The translations under genes and the position numbers were made by a program. A stretch of 64,000 nucleotides of DNA from Paenibacillus tritici (GTDB taxonomy: Bacteria > Bacillota > Bacilli > Paenibacillales > Paenibacillaceae), in the NCBI RefSeq assembly GCF_013204885.1, contig NZ_JABMKX010000010.1, forward strand, positions 248,001 to 312,000, in the 5' to 3' direction. The notes under the pieces are model-generated. The model ran no database searches, had not been told where the DNA came from, and worked only from the letters and a program-made list of their open reading frames with translations. Of this stretch, positions 1 to 9,222 are shown piece after piece (position 1 is the stretch's first letter; each line of letters begins with the position of its first letter).

Positions 1-1102
1 CCATCGTATCCTTGAACGGGCGGTCCACCTTCTCGATAAAGCGGCGGATTTCACCGTCGATGTTGTGGAACTCGTCCAGATTCAGCGTTTTGCGGTGCAC
101 GTAGTTGTTGAACACATTGCTGTTAGACTTAATATAATCGCCATCCTCATCCTTGAGGGAGTGCAGCATATCGCTTTTGGCCAGAACCACCGCCGTTGGA
201 ATCTCAGTCTTGCTCTTCTCCTGATAAGCGATGAAATCGCCGAACATGGTCAGCACCACATCACGCGGCTCATCATACTGCGATACCCATTCGCCCGGAC
301 GGTCACCGAAGTTGATGCGGATCTTCTCCCGGACCGAACGGATCTGCAGCGGATCGACCATGAACAGAATCCCTGCGGAGTTCTTGATATGCTGGCCGTG
401 CAGGCCCAGGTAATCCTGATCGACCATCCCTTCACCGGCCACATCGAAGAATACCAGCGTCAGCGGGGGCTTGGATTCATCCTTGAATACGAACTGGAAA
501 ATAAACGGCTCCTGCATCTTCTCCTTCTGGGTAGATGCCAGCAGATCCCCCCGCTCGAACAGCGGCTCTTCATACAAGGTGCGGAACTTGCGGCTGATCT
601 CGGCATTCAGCGGCATACAGGCCGCGTCGAAATGCCCTGCCGTTGTATGCTGCAGCGTATGGATCAGCGAGGTCATATAGACAGACTTCCCTACCTGGGA
701 AGCCCCGATGATCGAGATAATATTGCTAGGAACCTTGCCGGCAGTCACCGGCAGCTCATTATGGCAGGACGGGCAGAGCCGTCTGCGGGTCATCACGCCA
801 TAGCGGTCGGTCAACCCGGTCAGCACATGGTCCGTGTAATGATGATACTCCTCCGGGATCTCCGCCGGATTCAGAATCGCTTCCATATCGTCCACCGAAT
901 CGAGCCCGAAGCGCTCACGGTACTTATTCAGCAGATCATCCTCACCGAGTGCGTAATTCTCATCATCCTCACGGCTGTGCATGGCCCGGAACACCACTTC
1001 CTCCGGCTCAAAGCGGGAGAAGCAGAACGGGCAGACGATATCGTAATACAGCGGCCTCGCGGCGGGCTGATTCTTCTTCATGAAACGGCTAAAAAAAGAC
1101 AT
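1..1102 (-). CDS. Zinc-ribbon small-GTPase protein (3' end outside window)
   Basis: Only the first 367 codons are in the window. Translation starts at the ATG at 1102, behind a GAGGAGG site; the ATG eight bases upstream stops after six codons. Two CxxC pairs (C24/C27 and C110/C113) form a split zinc ribbon. A P-loop GTPase domain follows: G1 GASQVGKS at 133-140, G3 DVAGEG at 220-225 and a G4-like AKSD at 308-311. The D-x-x-G and AKSD motifs favour GTP over ATP. It resembles the double-GTPase (DO-GTPase) type proteins of predicted bacterial conflict systems (family knowledge, not checked). It is the sixth gene of the operon that starts at 11046, but a 265-nt gap separates it from the gene before, so it may also have its own promoter. 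Function is not known. Confidence 0.8.
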   Translation of the reverse strand, partial: MSFFSRFMKKNQPAARPLYYDIVCPFCFSRFEPEEVVFRAMHSREDDENYALGEDDLLNKYRERFGLDSVDDMEAILNPAEIPEEYHHYTDHVLTGLTDRYGVMTRRRLCPSCHNELPVTAGKVPSNIISIIGASQVGKSVYMTSLIHTLQHTTAGHFDAACMPLNAEISRKFRTLYEEPLFERGDLLASTQKEKMQEPFIFQFVFKDESKPPLTLVFFDVAGEGMVDQDYLGLHGQHIKNSAGILFMVDPLQIRSVREKIRINFGDRPGEWVSQYDEPRDVVLTMFGDFIAYQEKSKTEIPTAVVLAKSDMLHSLKDEDGDYIKSNSNVFNNYVHRKTLNLDEFHNIDGEIRRFIEKVDRPFKDTM

Positions 1103-1260
1103 CTCTCATCCTCCTCAAAGTTTTGTCCGCACCGCCCGGGTAAGGAGCTGCTTACAAAACTGCTATATAAGACGCACATTTCTTGAATTATTCCGCTGTA
1201 CTTTAATCTTCTTATATAGCTCACATCCTGCTTGTATGTGGTCCCTGCAGTGTAATATAA

Positions 1261-1337
1261 CTGCACTTTGTACAGCTATATTACCGTTCCAGCCGGCTTG
1301 CGTCCGAATAGCTGCAGTTCGTACAACTATAATGGAG
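1261..1337. repeat. Pair of short direct repeats 51 bp apart
   Basis: CTGCACTTTGTACAGCTATA at 1261 recurs as CTGCAGTTCGTACAACTATA at 1312, exactly 51 bp later, inside the 265-nt gap between two operon genes. The spacing equals the period of the large intergenic arrays elsewhere in the window, so this may be a decayed member of the same family. It could instead be a regulatory site pair for the GTPase gene. Confidence 0.45.
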
Positions 1338-1367
1338 CAAATTGTATCTCTAGAGCTCCCGCACTGT

Positions 1368-2003
1368 TCATTCCGGGACCAGCTCATAATACACGCCATA
1401 CTTACGGCCGTCCGTGAAAAAAATACGGATGAAGTCGTCTTTGCCGACCTCAATCGGCGGGAGCTGGTTCCGGCCGGGGGCGAAATCCTGGACGAACGGG
1501 AAGAGTGCGCCGTCGTCTTTGGAGGACGGGTGGGCATCCCGTTTTTTAACGTAGCAGAGCACTTCCTTCGGGACCGGAACCTCGGCAGTAATCGTCATCT
1601 GCACCGTCTTCAGTTTGCTGAACAATCCTTTTTTGTGCTGGATGGAATAGTAGATTCTCGCTTTGCCTGCGCTGACGGTCGTCCGGTTGCCGCCGTCCCG
1701 CTGACGGACCAGCAGCGTCTCCCCGTTCCCGCTAAGCCGCACATATATGGTATACGCCACCAGCCCGATCTCGTCCAGCCGGTCACGGTAGCCGTTATTC
1801 GCTTTGTACTCTTCCCGTGTATAGAGCTTCATGCCCGAAGGCGGAAGCTCTGGATCGTCCGGTGCCTCTGCAGAGGCCTTGTGTATACAGACCGCCTGCA
1901 CGCCATCCGGCCAGCGCCAGCGCAGCGTACAGAACCGGTCTTCCACTCTGGATACAATCTCGGTAATCACCGGTGTGGATGCATCCACCTCAGCGTACTT
2001 CAT
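1368..2003 (-). CDS. Unrecognised 211-aa protein, probably beta-rich
   Basis: The start is taken as the ATG at 2003, which sits nine bases after an AGGAGAGGAG site; an in-frame ATG at 2027 has no ribosome binding site. There is no signal peptide or membrane segment, so the product should be cytoplasmic. Alternating hydrophobic and polar stretches, with RWRWPDG near residues 29-35 and YYSIQHKKG further on, suggest beta-sandwich domains of fibronectin-III or carbohydrate-binding type; this is inference from composition only. It lies 29 bp after the six-TM VWA gene and belongs to the tubulin/VWA operon. No enzyme motif is visible. A role as adaptor or binding subunit would fit the context. Confidence 0.75.
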   Translation of the reverse strand: MKYAEVDASTPVITEIVSRVEDRFCTLRWRWPDGVQAVCIHKASAEAPDDPELPPSGMKLYTREEYKANNGYRDRLDEIGLVAYTIYVRLSGNGETLLVRQRDGGNRTTVSAGKARIYYSIQHKKGLFSKLKTVQMTITAEVPVPKEVLCYVKKRDAHPSSKDDGALFPFVQDFAPGRNQLPPIEVGKDDFIRIFFTDGRKYGVYYELVPE

Positions 2004-2032
2004 GGCAACTGGCTCCTCTCCTTGCATTTCAC

Positions 2033-3304
2033 TTAGAATCCCTTACTGCCGCGGTTACGGCGGGGTGAACCCGGGCCATCCGCAGGCGCATGGGCAGCTC
2101 CGGCCGCTCTTCCCCGGCGCAACAGGCGCCCTTCTCCAACCGGCACTATATAAGTGAACAAGGTAAGAATTGCAGCAAGCACGAGCAGAGCCAGCAGCCG
2201 GGTGATAGGGTCCCAGACTGTATTTCCGTTAAGGCCTGCTTCCAGAATCAGTCCCGCAGCGAGTCCCGATACCGCACCCCCGATACTGAAGCTCCGGGCC
2301 AGATGGCGGTTATCGAACACAATGCCCAGCCCCAGGCCCAGCGCCGTGCCGAGCAGCATCAGTGCCAGAACACGGACCACAGCATAATAAGGACTGTCCG
2401 CCGTTTCGTCGCTGCGCTCGGTGAGCAGGCTCCGGTCTCCCAGACGGTCATAGATCTGCTGGAATACTTCCCCCAGCCGGTTCGCATCGGCAACATCATA
2501 ATACTGCCCGCCGGTGTTGCCCGCGATATCCTGCAACAGAGTGGCGCCGGAAGGATCATCCAGGGCAAGCCCGATCGTATTCACCGCAATGCCCCGCTCC
2601 CGGTAGGCTGTCAGCTCCGTAGAGGTATTGAACTGGCTGACACCGTCGGACAAAAGAATGACCATCGCTCCCCGGTCCACTCCGTCTTCATGGATGACAG
2701 TCATCGCTTCTGCCAGCGCACCGCTGATATTCGTACCGCCCTCGGTGGTCTTCAGACTGCCGATGACCTCCATGACCTTCTCGCGGTTCTCCGCTTTGGA
2801 GAGCGGGATCAGCGGCTGGACGACGGAGGCCTCATTGCTGAAGGTGACTACAGCCACCCGGTTGTCTTTTTTGAGCTGGCCTACCAAATCCTTGGCCGCC
2901 GCATAACGCCGGTCCGACGGATCGCTCTGCATCATACTGCCGGAATCATCAATCACCATGACGACATTCTTCACCGGCTTAATGCCGCCGAAATTCAGCT
3001 CATACACAAACTCTGTCAGCGTACCGACACCCAGCAGCAGCACGACCATCAGCGGGAACATTTTCCACGAGGAGCCCAGGTAACGCAGCTTCCAGGACTG
3101 CCCGTTCAGCTTAGGTGAGATGGTCTCCGCTACCAGGCAGCCTATCCCCACACACAGGGCCACGATGGCAAAATAGATGCCGACCAGCACCATCTGGGGC
3201 AGATCATACGGCCTGCGGTCCAGCAGCAGCTCGCCCAGAACAAAAGCTACGCCACCGCCCAGCAGACTGAACAGCAGCACGAGCAGATTGATTTTTCGCT
3301 GCAT
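2033..3304 (-). CDS. VWA-domain integral membrane protein (six TM)
   Basis: The 423-aa product has three hydrophobic segments (about 5-27, 38-60 and 83-101), then a von Willebrand A domain (about 112-300) with a complete MIDAS start DDSGSM at 119-124 and a later LSDG, and then three more hydrophobic segments. The C-terminus is arginine-rich. By positive-inside reasoning, both ends are cytoplasmic and the VWA domain faces outward. VWA domains with DxSxS bind a divalent ion and mediate metal-dependent protein contacts. The start has AAAGGATG seven to eight bases upstream. It lies 54 bp after the 807-aa gene. It is the second VWA protein of the operon, and the only one with VWA inserted between two TM bundles. 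Confidence 0.88.
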   Translation of the reverse strand: MQRKINLLVLLFSLLGGGVAFVLGELLLDRRPYDLPQMVLVGIYFAIVALCVGIGCLVAETISPKLNGQSWKLRYLGSSWKMFPLMVVLLLGVGTLTEFVYELNFGGIKPVKNVVMVIDDSGSMMQSDPSDRRYAAAKDLVGQLKKDNRVAVVTFSNEASVVQPLIPLSKAENREKVMEVIGSLKTTEGGTNISGALAEAMTVIHEDGVDRGAMVILLSDGVSQFNTSTELTAYRERGIAVNTIGLALDDPSGATLLQDIAGNTGGQYYDVADANRLGEVFQQIYDRLGDRSLLTERSDETADSPYYAVVRVLALMLLGTALGLGLGIVFDNRHLARSFSIGGAVSGLAAGLILEAGLNGNTVWDPITRLLALLVLAAILTLFTYIVPVGEGRLLRRGRAAGAAHAPADGPGSPRRNRGSKGF

Positions 3305-3358
3305 TGCATTTCATCCTTTCCGGGAACATCTTATTAATCATGCGCTTGAAGCTTACGC

Positions 3359-5782
3359 CTATCTCATCTCCGGCAGCTCTTCCTCTTCCAGCCCGTGCAG
3401 CGAGTAGCCGTTGCCGGCATAGGTCTCGTAATAGACCTTGCCGTTGCGGTAATAGAGCAGGTCCTCCAGATGGAAGCCGCCCATCAGATTCAGCTTCTCC
3501 ACTCCGCTTCTGCGCTGCTCATGCACCAGTCCCAGCCGGTAGATCCGGGTGGTCTCGTCAGCTCCGAAGGCGTAGCGCAGGAATTCGGAGTCACTGTCGC
3601 CGAAGAAATACTTCTCCTCATGCCGGTGCTCCTGCGTGTATTCAAACAGGCGGACATTCATCGCAGCCTCCTCTTCCAGACTGCGGTAGAGCTGCTTGAA
3701 CAGCTCCTCCTTGGAGACAATCCCCCGGTTCTCATAAGCTGCCGCGACATTGGCCCGCCGCAGCAGCTCTTCCTCGAACGGAAGCGTGAACGGTCCTGCG
3801 CTCAGCAGCTCCCGGCGGCAAATGCCGATCAGCCGGTCAGCCACTACATCGCCGCCGCGGTCCAGCAGCTCCGACAGACTCCCCATGAACCGCTCACTGA
3901 AGAAGATCCCTGTACCGCGCTGCGTTTCGATATCCTTCATTACCTCATCCGTCACACCACGGTAATACTCCATGATGTTCTGGTCCACAGTCTCGTTGCT
4001 GCGGCCGATGCTGGCGAGCGCAATGCCGTGCAGTTCTGCCTCCAGCGCTTCCATCGCTGCGACCTTGGCCTTGCTTGTAGCGTGCAGCTGCTCCAGGGCA
4101 GTATCGTATAGCAGACAGAGGGCAAGCTCGCTTTCCAGCAGCAGAATCTCATATTTCTTGCCGTAGACGGCACCGAACAGATAATGAATGAAGTTACGCA
4201 CCGTCCGTTTGTCCAGCAGCGGTACCCGCTGGAACGGCTGGCGCTCCACACTCTCCGCATAGAGCCGTTCCAGCTCCTCCTGCGCGGAGAGAAGTGCGGA
4301 ACGCAGGCCGCCCATATGCTGGCGCAAGGCGTGCAGCACGCTGCCTCCTTCGCCCGTTCTCTCCCCCGTCCATTCCGCGAGCTGATAGAAGGTCAGCGGT
4401 GAAGCTCCCTGCTCCCCGGCCGCCAGAACCCCTGCCCACTCCCGGGCCGGGTCGATGCCCTCCGCTCTTCTTGCAGACACCTCCGTAAAGTTGCTGCGGA
4501 AATACGCCTGCGCCCCGTCACCGAAGAGCAGCTCCTCGGCTTCGCGCAGCGACAGCATCTTCAGCTGCGAGTAGGACGGACGTCCATGGCTCATCAGTCC
4601 GGTCATCTCCGAGAGACCGGATTCATCCGGCAGCAATTCCGCCGCACGGGCCCGCAGGGAATCGGCTCCAAGGCCCAGCAGCGCCTGCCGCTCCTTAAGG
4701 CTCCGGGTCTGGCCTGTCTTCAGCCTCCCGGCCAGATAATGCAGGGCATGGTACAGCACCGCCAGCGCAATCTGCTTGTTCGGCCTGCGGACCGCCGAGA
4801 ATCCGGCCGACGCGTAGCCTTGTCTGCCGGTGCTGCCCCGGATGCCGCTTTTGAAGGTCATATTATTATAGCCGCCATGACCGGAGGCCTGATCGGCGGC
4901 AGGCCGGACCCGGTTCTTCAGCAGGCTGATATGGGCGATAATCTCATAATTGTCGTCCATCCCGTGAACCGACATCAGTCCGCGCTCATTCTTATCGGAG
5001 AGCAGATAGACCAGATCGAACAGTGCGGAAGGGCCATGATTCACAGGGATCGACAGCCCTTCCTCCGTAACGAGCAGCGGAGCACTTAAGGCATAATCCG
5101 CCGCCTGCATCCCGTCCAGCTCACGCAGAAAAGCCAGCCCTACCGAGCTGGAATAGCCGAAGTTATCCCCTTGCTCCCGCTCATTGATCAGCGCATACAG
5201 ATCGGTCTGCACCGATTTGAACGACTGGCTGAGTATCGCCCGGGCCAGCAGGGCAATCTCCGGCAGCAGCACATTCTGCGGGTCATCGACACGCGTAACG
5301 ACCGACAGATGGATGACGTCAAAGGATGAATACAGCCGTCCATAGTCCGCTATGCTGTTGCTTAACTGGCGCAGCGTCCGGTTCATCCCGGCCAGGTACT
5401 GGCTGTCCTCATGAAATTCACGGTACAGCTCCCGCCGGACCGTCCGGGGATCACGGCCCGCCGTGTTCGGCAGGGCCATATGCATCACACGTTCATGAAC
5501 GCTGCTGTTCCCGCTGCCGATCCATCCCTTGATGCCATCCTTCTCCTGCGTACTGCCGCTGCCGCTGGGAGAACCCGCATGCAGCGCCATGACACCGCCT
5601 GCATTGTCCCATTTGCGCTCGCAGCGCTCCAGCACCGGACCGATGGCCGGGGTCACCTTGTCGCCGAGGAACAGAAACAGAGCGGGGTAATGGATGCTGC
5701 TGCGCCCATCCCCCTTATTATGCTGTGCTTCCTCCTGCGCAGCGTATTGCTCTGCATATTGTAAGGCCTGGTCTCTGATCAT
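3359..5782 (-). CDS. Degenerate tubulin-like protein (paralogue of upstream gene)
   Basis: The product is 807 aa, with no obvious signal peptide. No family is obvious at first sight, but it can be laid by eye along the tubulin-like protein encoded upstream. The first strand and loop (ALFLFLGDKVTP) match ILIIGLGGTG. The strand and helix around VIHLSVVTRVDDPQNV match the segment carrying GGTGSG. LAFLRELDGM matches YAALKELDYWM, FDLVYLLSDKNERG matches FNLCHLISATNTEG, and SAGFSAVRRP matches IIGASSAVLP, all in the same order. Both glycine-rich nucleotide loops are lost, so I infer a tubulin/FtsZ fold that does not bind GTP normally. The remaining ~400 residues are helical and unrecognised. It starts 4 bp after the tubulin-like stop, so the two are translationally coupled and probably made in fixed ratio. 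Confidence 0.8.
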   Translation of the reverse strand: MIRDQALQYAEQYAAQEEAQHNKGDGRSSIHYPALFLFLGDKVTPAIGPVLERCERKWDNAGGVMALHAGSPSGSGSTQEKDGIKGWIGSGNSSVHERVMHMALPNTAGRDPRTVRRELYREFHEDSQYLAGMNRTLRQLSNSIADYGRLYSSFDVIHLSVVTRVDDPQNVLLPEIALLARAILSQSFKSVQTDLYALINEREQGDNFGYSSSVGLAFLRELDGMQAADYALSAPLLVTEEGLSIPVNHGPSALFDLVYLLSDKNERGLMSVHGMDDNYEIIAHISLLKNRVRPAADQASGHGGYNNMTFKSGIRGSTGRQGYASAGFSAVRRPNKQIALAVLYHALHYLAGRLKTGQTRSLKERQALLGLGADSLRARAAELLPDESGLSEMTGLMSHGRPSYSQLKMLSLREAEELLFGDGAQAYFRSNFTEVSARRAEGIDPAREWAGVLAAGEQGASPLTFYQLAEWTGERTGEGGSVLHALRQHMGGLRSALLSAQEELERLYAESVERQPFQRVPLLDKRTVRNFIHYLFGAVYGKKYEILLLESELALCLLYDTALEQLHATSKAKVAAMEALEAELHGIALASIGRSNETVDQNIMEYYRGVTDEVMKDIETQRGTGIFFSERFMGSLSELLDRGGDVVADRLIGICRRELLSAGPFTLPFEEELLRRANVAAAYENRGIVSKEELFKQLYRSLEEEAAMNVRLFEYTQEHRHEEKYFFGDSDSEFLRYAFGADETTRIYRLGLVHEQRRSGVEKLNLMGGFHLEDLLYYRNGKVYYETYAGNGYSLHGLEEEELPEMR

Positions 5783-5786
5783 AGGC

Positions 5787-8700
5787 TTACTTCAGCTTTC
5801 TGCGGATGCTGCCGAGCTTGCCGGTCAGGCTCTTGTAGAAGCCGTACATTTCATCGCCGTCCGCATGCTCAACCCGCTCATATTCCAGGCTGTCGCGCGC
5901 TTCCAGGAACGATACATACATCCCTTCCAGCTTATACAGCAGCGGAGTCACATCCTCCGCCGCCGTCATCTCTCCGGCCCGGCGTGCCGCCTTGCGCAGC
6001 AGGACACTGCGGCTCTTCTCATCAAGCGCACGGAAATGGCGGTAGACGGCATACTCCACGTAGCTGCGTTCCTTCATCAGGTTGGCGAACGGCTCCCAGG
6101 CATCTTCGTCCTCGTCGCGGTCATAGACATACAGCGCGCCTTTTTTGGTAATGGTATCGGTGTACAGCGCTTCGATGAACTGGTCGATCCATTTGTCTTC
6201 ATCCAGATGCTGGTGGACCAGTACTTCCAGCTCCGCCGCCTTAGCCGTGAGCGCGTCGTATTTCGCCAGCTCTTCACGGACACGGGCAATGAGCTGCGGT
6301 GAACGGATCAGGTTCTCCTGAGCCAGCTCCAGGTTGATACTGCCGAAGATATCCTTCACGCTCTCACGTTCCAGCCCGCTGGTGCGGAGTGCCTTCAGCT
6401 CTTCAGCGGCTTTGCGCACTTCCCCCAGATTCGGACGCGGGGAGTCGAGCTGCAGATCATATCCCCCGAGCAGCTTGGTGAGGTCAAACGGCTTCGTGAA
6501 GATCACCGAGAAGCGGCTGCTCGTATTCTCGTCAACGCCCTTCTCGATAATGACACCGGCTTCCAGTGCCCGGGCGAAATCCGCACGGACTCTGGCATTA
6601 TAGTCACGGACCCGCGGGTTCATATAGGTATCGCCCCATGATTTCTCCGGAATCGGTGAAGGCAGATAAGTCCAGTTGTCCTTGTCGGTCATCACCAGAT
6701 GGCGGCCGATCCCTTCTTTGTCCAGGATGGTCCGTTCATAATTCTCCTCGAACACCCGCAGCGGCGTGTATACAAACAGCGGTACCCCATTGCGCGTATT
6801 CAGCCAGAAGATCCGGTTCTTCACCTGGCTCTCCTTGATCGTGAACTGTGATTTGCCCAGCGCATTGTTCTGATAATTGCGGATACCCTTCAGAATCCCC
6901 GGCGCCTTCACCGGCACAGATACGAAGCCCCATGACGGGAAGTGCAGGCTGCCCGAGCTGTTGCTGAGATGGAAGATCGGCACGGCATCCTCGTCCAGAC
7001 GTCCGGCAATAATCCGCTCCACGAACTTATCCAGCGGCTCCTCGCGCCCGTATTTCATCACCAGGAAATCCTCCATGGAGCGGGTAATAAGATCGCCGAA
7101 CTTGTCGCTGAGGAATTCCGAGATCGAACGGACGATGTCGATCTCCTGCTCCTTGACCCAGCGGCCCGAATGCTTCAGCATCTCGCGTGTGAAGTCGCGG
7201 ATCAGATCGTCGCCGTCCTTCTGGTCCATGACCTTGGAGATCGTCGCCGAGATATCCGGCACATTGACGATATTCCAGTAGTAGGTCTTGTTGCCCTTGT
7301 GGTCAGCCTGCTCTTCACCATTGATCAGAATGTCGCCGTTCTTCTCGAAGATCGAGCTGAGCGCCGTCAGGATCTCTGTGAATACGCCGTAAATCCGGCT
7401 GTTCTCCTCATTCAGCAGCTCATACAGATCCTCATAGAACTGGATCATCTGCTCGGTGCGCTCCACATCGGCATGCAGCCAGTATTCATTGATCTTGGCT
7501 TCAATATAAGCATTCTTCTTCTTCTCCTTGGAGACAAAAGCGCTGCGCGCATCGCCCAGCTTCTCCTCCGCACTGTCCTGTGCGGTCTCAATATCACGCG
7601 GCAGGCGCAGGAGACTCTCACGCAGCGCTTCGATATACGACTGGATCAGCTTCAGGATGCAGAAGCCCTTCTCGGTATAGAGCAGCCGCGATACATAGAA
7701 CGGACCCTGCTCGGGATGCAGGAAGATGCGCTCCAGCTCTTCGCTGAACCGTCCGGTAATCTCGCCCGGCAGCTGCTTCTTCGCTTTGATATATTCTTCG
7801 CGCGCACGGGCCAGGAAGTTCTGCTCCAGCTCCGTGTCCATGCTGACTACCTGATTCTTAACGACATTGGCATGGCTGAGGCGCTCACTGTTCTGATAGC
7901 CCGGCAGCGGCTCCGGCACACGGGACTCGAACGTCTTGATCATGGTGTCCAGATCAATGCCGAGCTTGCGCGCCATCTTCTCCACATCTTCCTGCCCGGG
8001 AGCGTGATGGAACATCTTGTCCATCTTGTCGAACAGGCGGTAAGCCAGATAAGTCGTCATTTCCTCAATCGGCAGCACGGCCGAGGACGCACCGATAATG
8101 TTATATTCATAGTTCGCAGGATACGTCTTGTTCATCTGCGCAATGTTCGTACGGATGTTGCTGATATAGTCATGGATGGCGAATTCTTCGCCGGAGGCCT
8201 TCTCTTCACTGGCCATGAAATTGGTGATATTCTCGGCCGTCACATTCATGCAGTAATCATAGGCGTTCTCCAGCAGCTTGCCTTCGGTATTGGTTGCGGA
8301 GATCAGATGACAGAGATTGAACGGCGGCAGCGGCGAATTCACGTTCAGGATATTGCCGTACTGCTGGCGGAACCGTTCGCCCCGGCTGTCCACGTTCATC
8401 CAGTAATCCAGCTCTTTGAGCGCAGCATAGCCGTTCTTGCGGATATACTCGCGGGTATGCTCGCTGAGGCTCTTGTTCGCCAGATTCACATCCGGTGTGA
8501 AGAGATAACCCAGCGTGTTCACACGGTCAATTCCGGCTGCGCCGTAATCCCGTTCAATAATACCGCGTACGATATAGGCGATGTCCAGGAATGCCCCGCT
8601 GCCGGTTCCGCCGGACAAGCCGGTGAGCAGGAAGACCATCAGCTTCTTGCTGGTGCCCACGGACAGCGTCTTGATCTTCTTGTCGATGGCTGCAACCACC

Positions 8701-9176
8701 TGGTTAATCTTCGTGAACAGCAGCAGGCGCCCGGCCTGGCGCACCCCGGCGGCCCCGTTCATGCCGTCTGTGATGCTCAGCTCCGGCGACAGCCAGTCTG
8801 TAATATAAGAATCCAGAATGCTGCGGTTCTGCAGCAGGCCGCCAATCTCGGCATTGGCCAGCAGCACGAATTCATTCTGCGGGTCGAGGCCGATGCCTTT
8901 GTATTTTTTGCCGCGGTCCTGTTCATTAGTCTCGAACGCCAGGAATTCCACGTTGTCGGGCTTATCCCGCTTCTTCTTGGACAACGGGTCTTCCGGCAGC
9001 TTGAAGCGGCGGTTAATCTGGTATTTGAGCCGCAGCAGGGCATCTATGCCCGTGCCGCCAAGTCCGATGATCAGAATCGGGTTGTCAATGGTGTCCACTC
9101 TGATCTTGTCGCTGACGATCCCGCCGCCCAGCGACACATCAAGCTGCTGAATATGTTCTCTTACTACCGGTTTCAT
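5787..9176 (-). CDS. Tubulin/FtsZ-fold GTPase of the large tubulin-like family
   Basis: The 1129-aa start is the ATG at 9176, nine bases after TTTAGGGGGAAA; an ATG at 9206 lacks a ribosome binding site. The N-terminal strand-loop ILIIGLGGTG (34-43) and the T4-type loop GLSGGTGSGAFLD (186-198) are the tubulin/FtsZ signature, here in the form typical of the bacterial Tubulin_2-like family, whose members are often around 1000 aa. The domain appears to run to about residue 420. The rest is long and partly helical, with charged coiled-coil-like stretches, and carries no motif I recognise. No TM segment is seen, so it should be cytoplasmic. It is the second gene of the VWA/tubulin operon, 46 bp behind the first. 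It probably assembles in a GTP-dependent way, perhaps with the degenerate partner encoded next. Confidence 0.9.
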   Translation of the reverse strand: MKPVVREHIQQLDVSLGGGIVSDKIRVDTIDNPILIIGLGGTGIDALLRLKYQINRRFKLPEDPLSKKKRDKPDNVEFLAFETNEQDRGKKYKGIGLDPQNEFVLLANAEIGGLLQNRSILDSYITDWLSPELSITDGMNGAAGVRQAGRLLLFTKINQVVAAIDKKIKTLSVGTSKKLMVFLLTGLSGGTGSGAFLDIAYIVRGIIERDYGAAGIDRVNTLGYLFTPDVNLANKSLSEHTREYIRKNGYAALKELDYWMNVDSRGERFRQQYGNILNVNSPLPPFNLCHLISATNTEGKLLENAYDYCMNVTAENITNFMASEEKASGEEFAIHDYISNIRTNIAQMNKTYPANYEYNIIGASSAVLPIEEMTTYLAYRLFDKMDKMFHHAPGQEDVEKMARKLGIDLDTMIKTFESRVPEPLPGYQNSERLSHANVVKNQVVSMDTELEQNFLARAREEYIKAKKQLPGEITGRFSEELERIFLHPEQGPFYVSRLLYTEKGFCILKLIQSYIEALRESLLRLPRDIETAQDSAEEKLGDARSAFVSKEKKKNAYIEAKINEYWLHADVERTEQMIQFYEDLYELLNEENSRIYGVFTEILTALSSIFEKNGDILINGEEQADHKGNKTYYWNIVNVPDISATISKVMDQKDGDDLIRDFTREMLKHSGRWVKEQEIDIVRSISEFLSDKFGDLITRSMEDFLVMKYGREEPLDKFVERIIAGRLDEDAVPIFHLSNSSGSLHFPSWGFVSVPVKAPGILKGIRNYQNNALGKSQFTIKESQVKNRIFWLNTRNGVPLFVYTPLRVFEENYERTILDKEGIGRHLVMTDKDNWTYLPSPIPEKSWGDTYMNPRVRDYNARVRADFARALEAGVIIEKGVDENTSSRFSVIFTKPFDLTKLLGGYDLQLDSPRPNLGEVRKAAEELKALRTSGLERESVKDIFGSINLELAQENLIRSPQLIARVREELAKYDALTAKAAELEVLVHQHLDEDKWIDQFIEALYTDTITKKGALYVYDRDEDEDAWEPFANLMKERSYVEYAVYRHFRALDEKSRSVLLRKAARRAGEMTAAEDVTPLLYKLEGMYVSFLEARDSLEYERVEHADGDEMYGFYKSLTGKLGSIRRKLK

Positions 9177-9222
9177 AGGTTTTCCCCCTAAAGTTGTATG
9201 AAGCATAGTCTGCTGTTAGCTC

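Noticed and set aside
65..1186. 373-aa plus-strand frame at the left edge
   Set aside because: Shadow of the zinc-ribbon GTPase gene, which has P-loop, G3, G4 and zinc motifs and a ribosome binding site.
6942..9191. 749-aa plus-strand frame opposite the tubulin-like gene
   Set aside because: Antisense shadow of a GC-rich real gene; it has no recognisable domain, while the minus strand has clear tubulin motifs.
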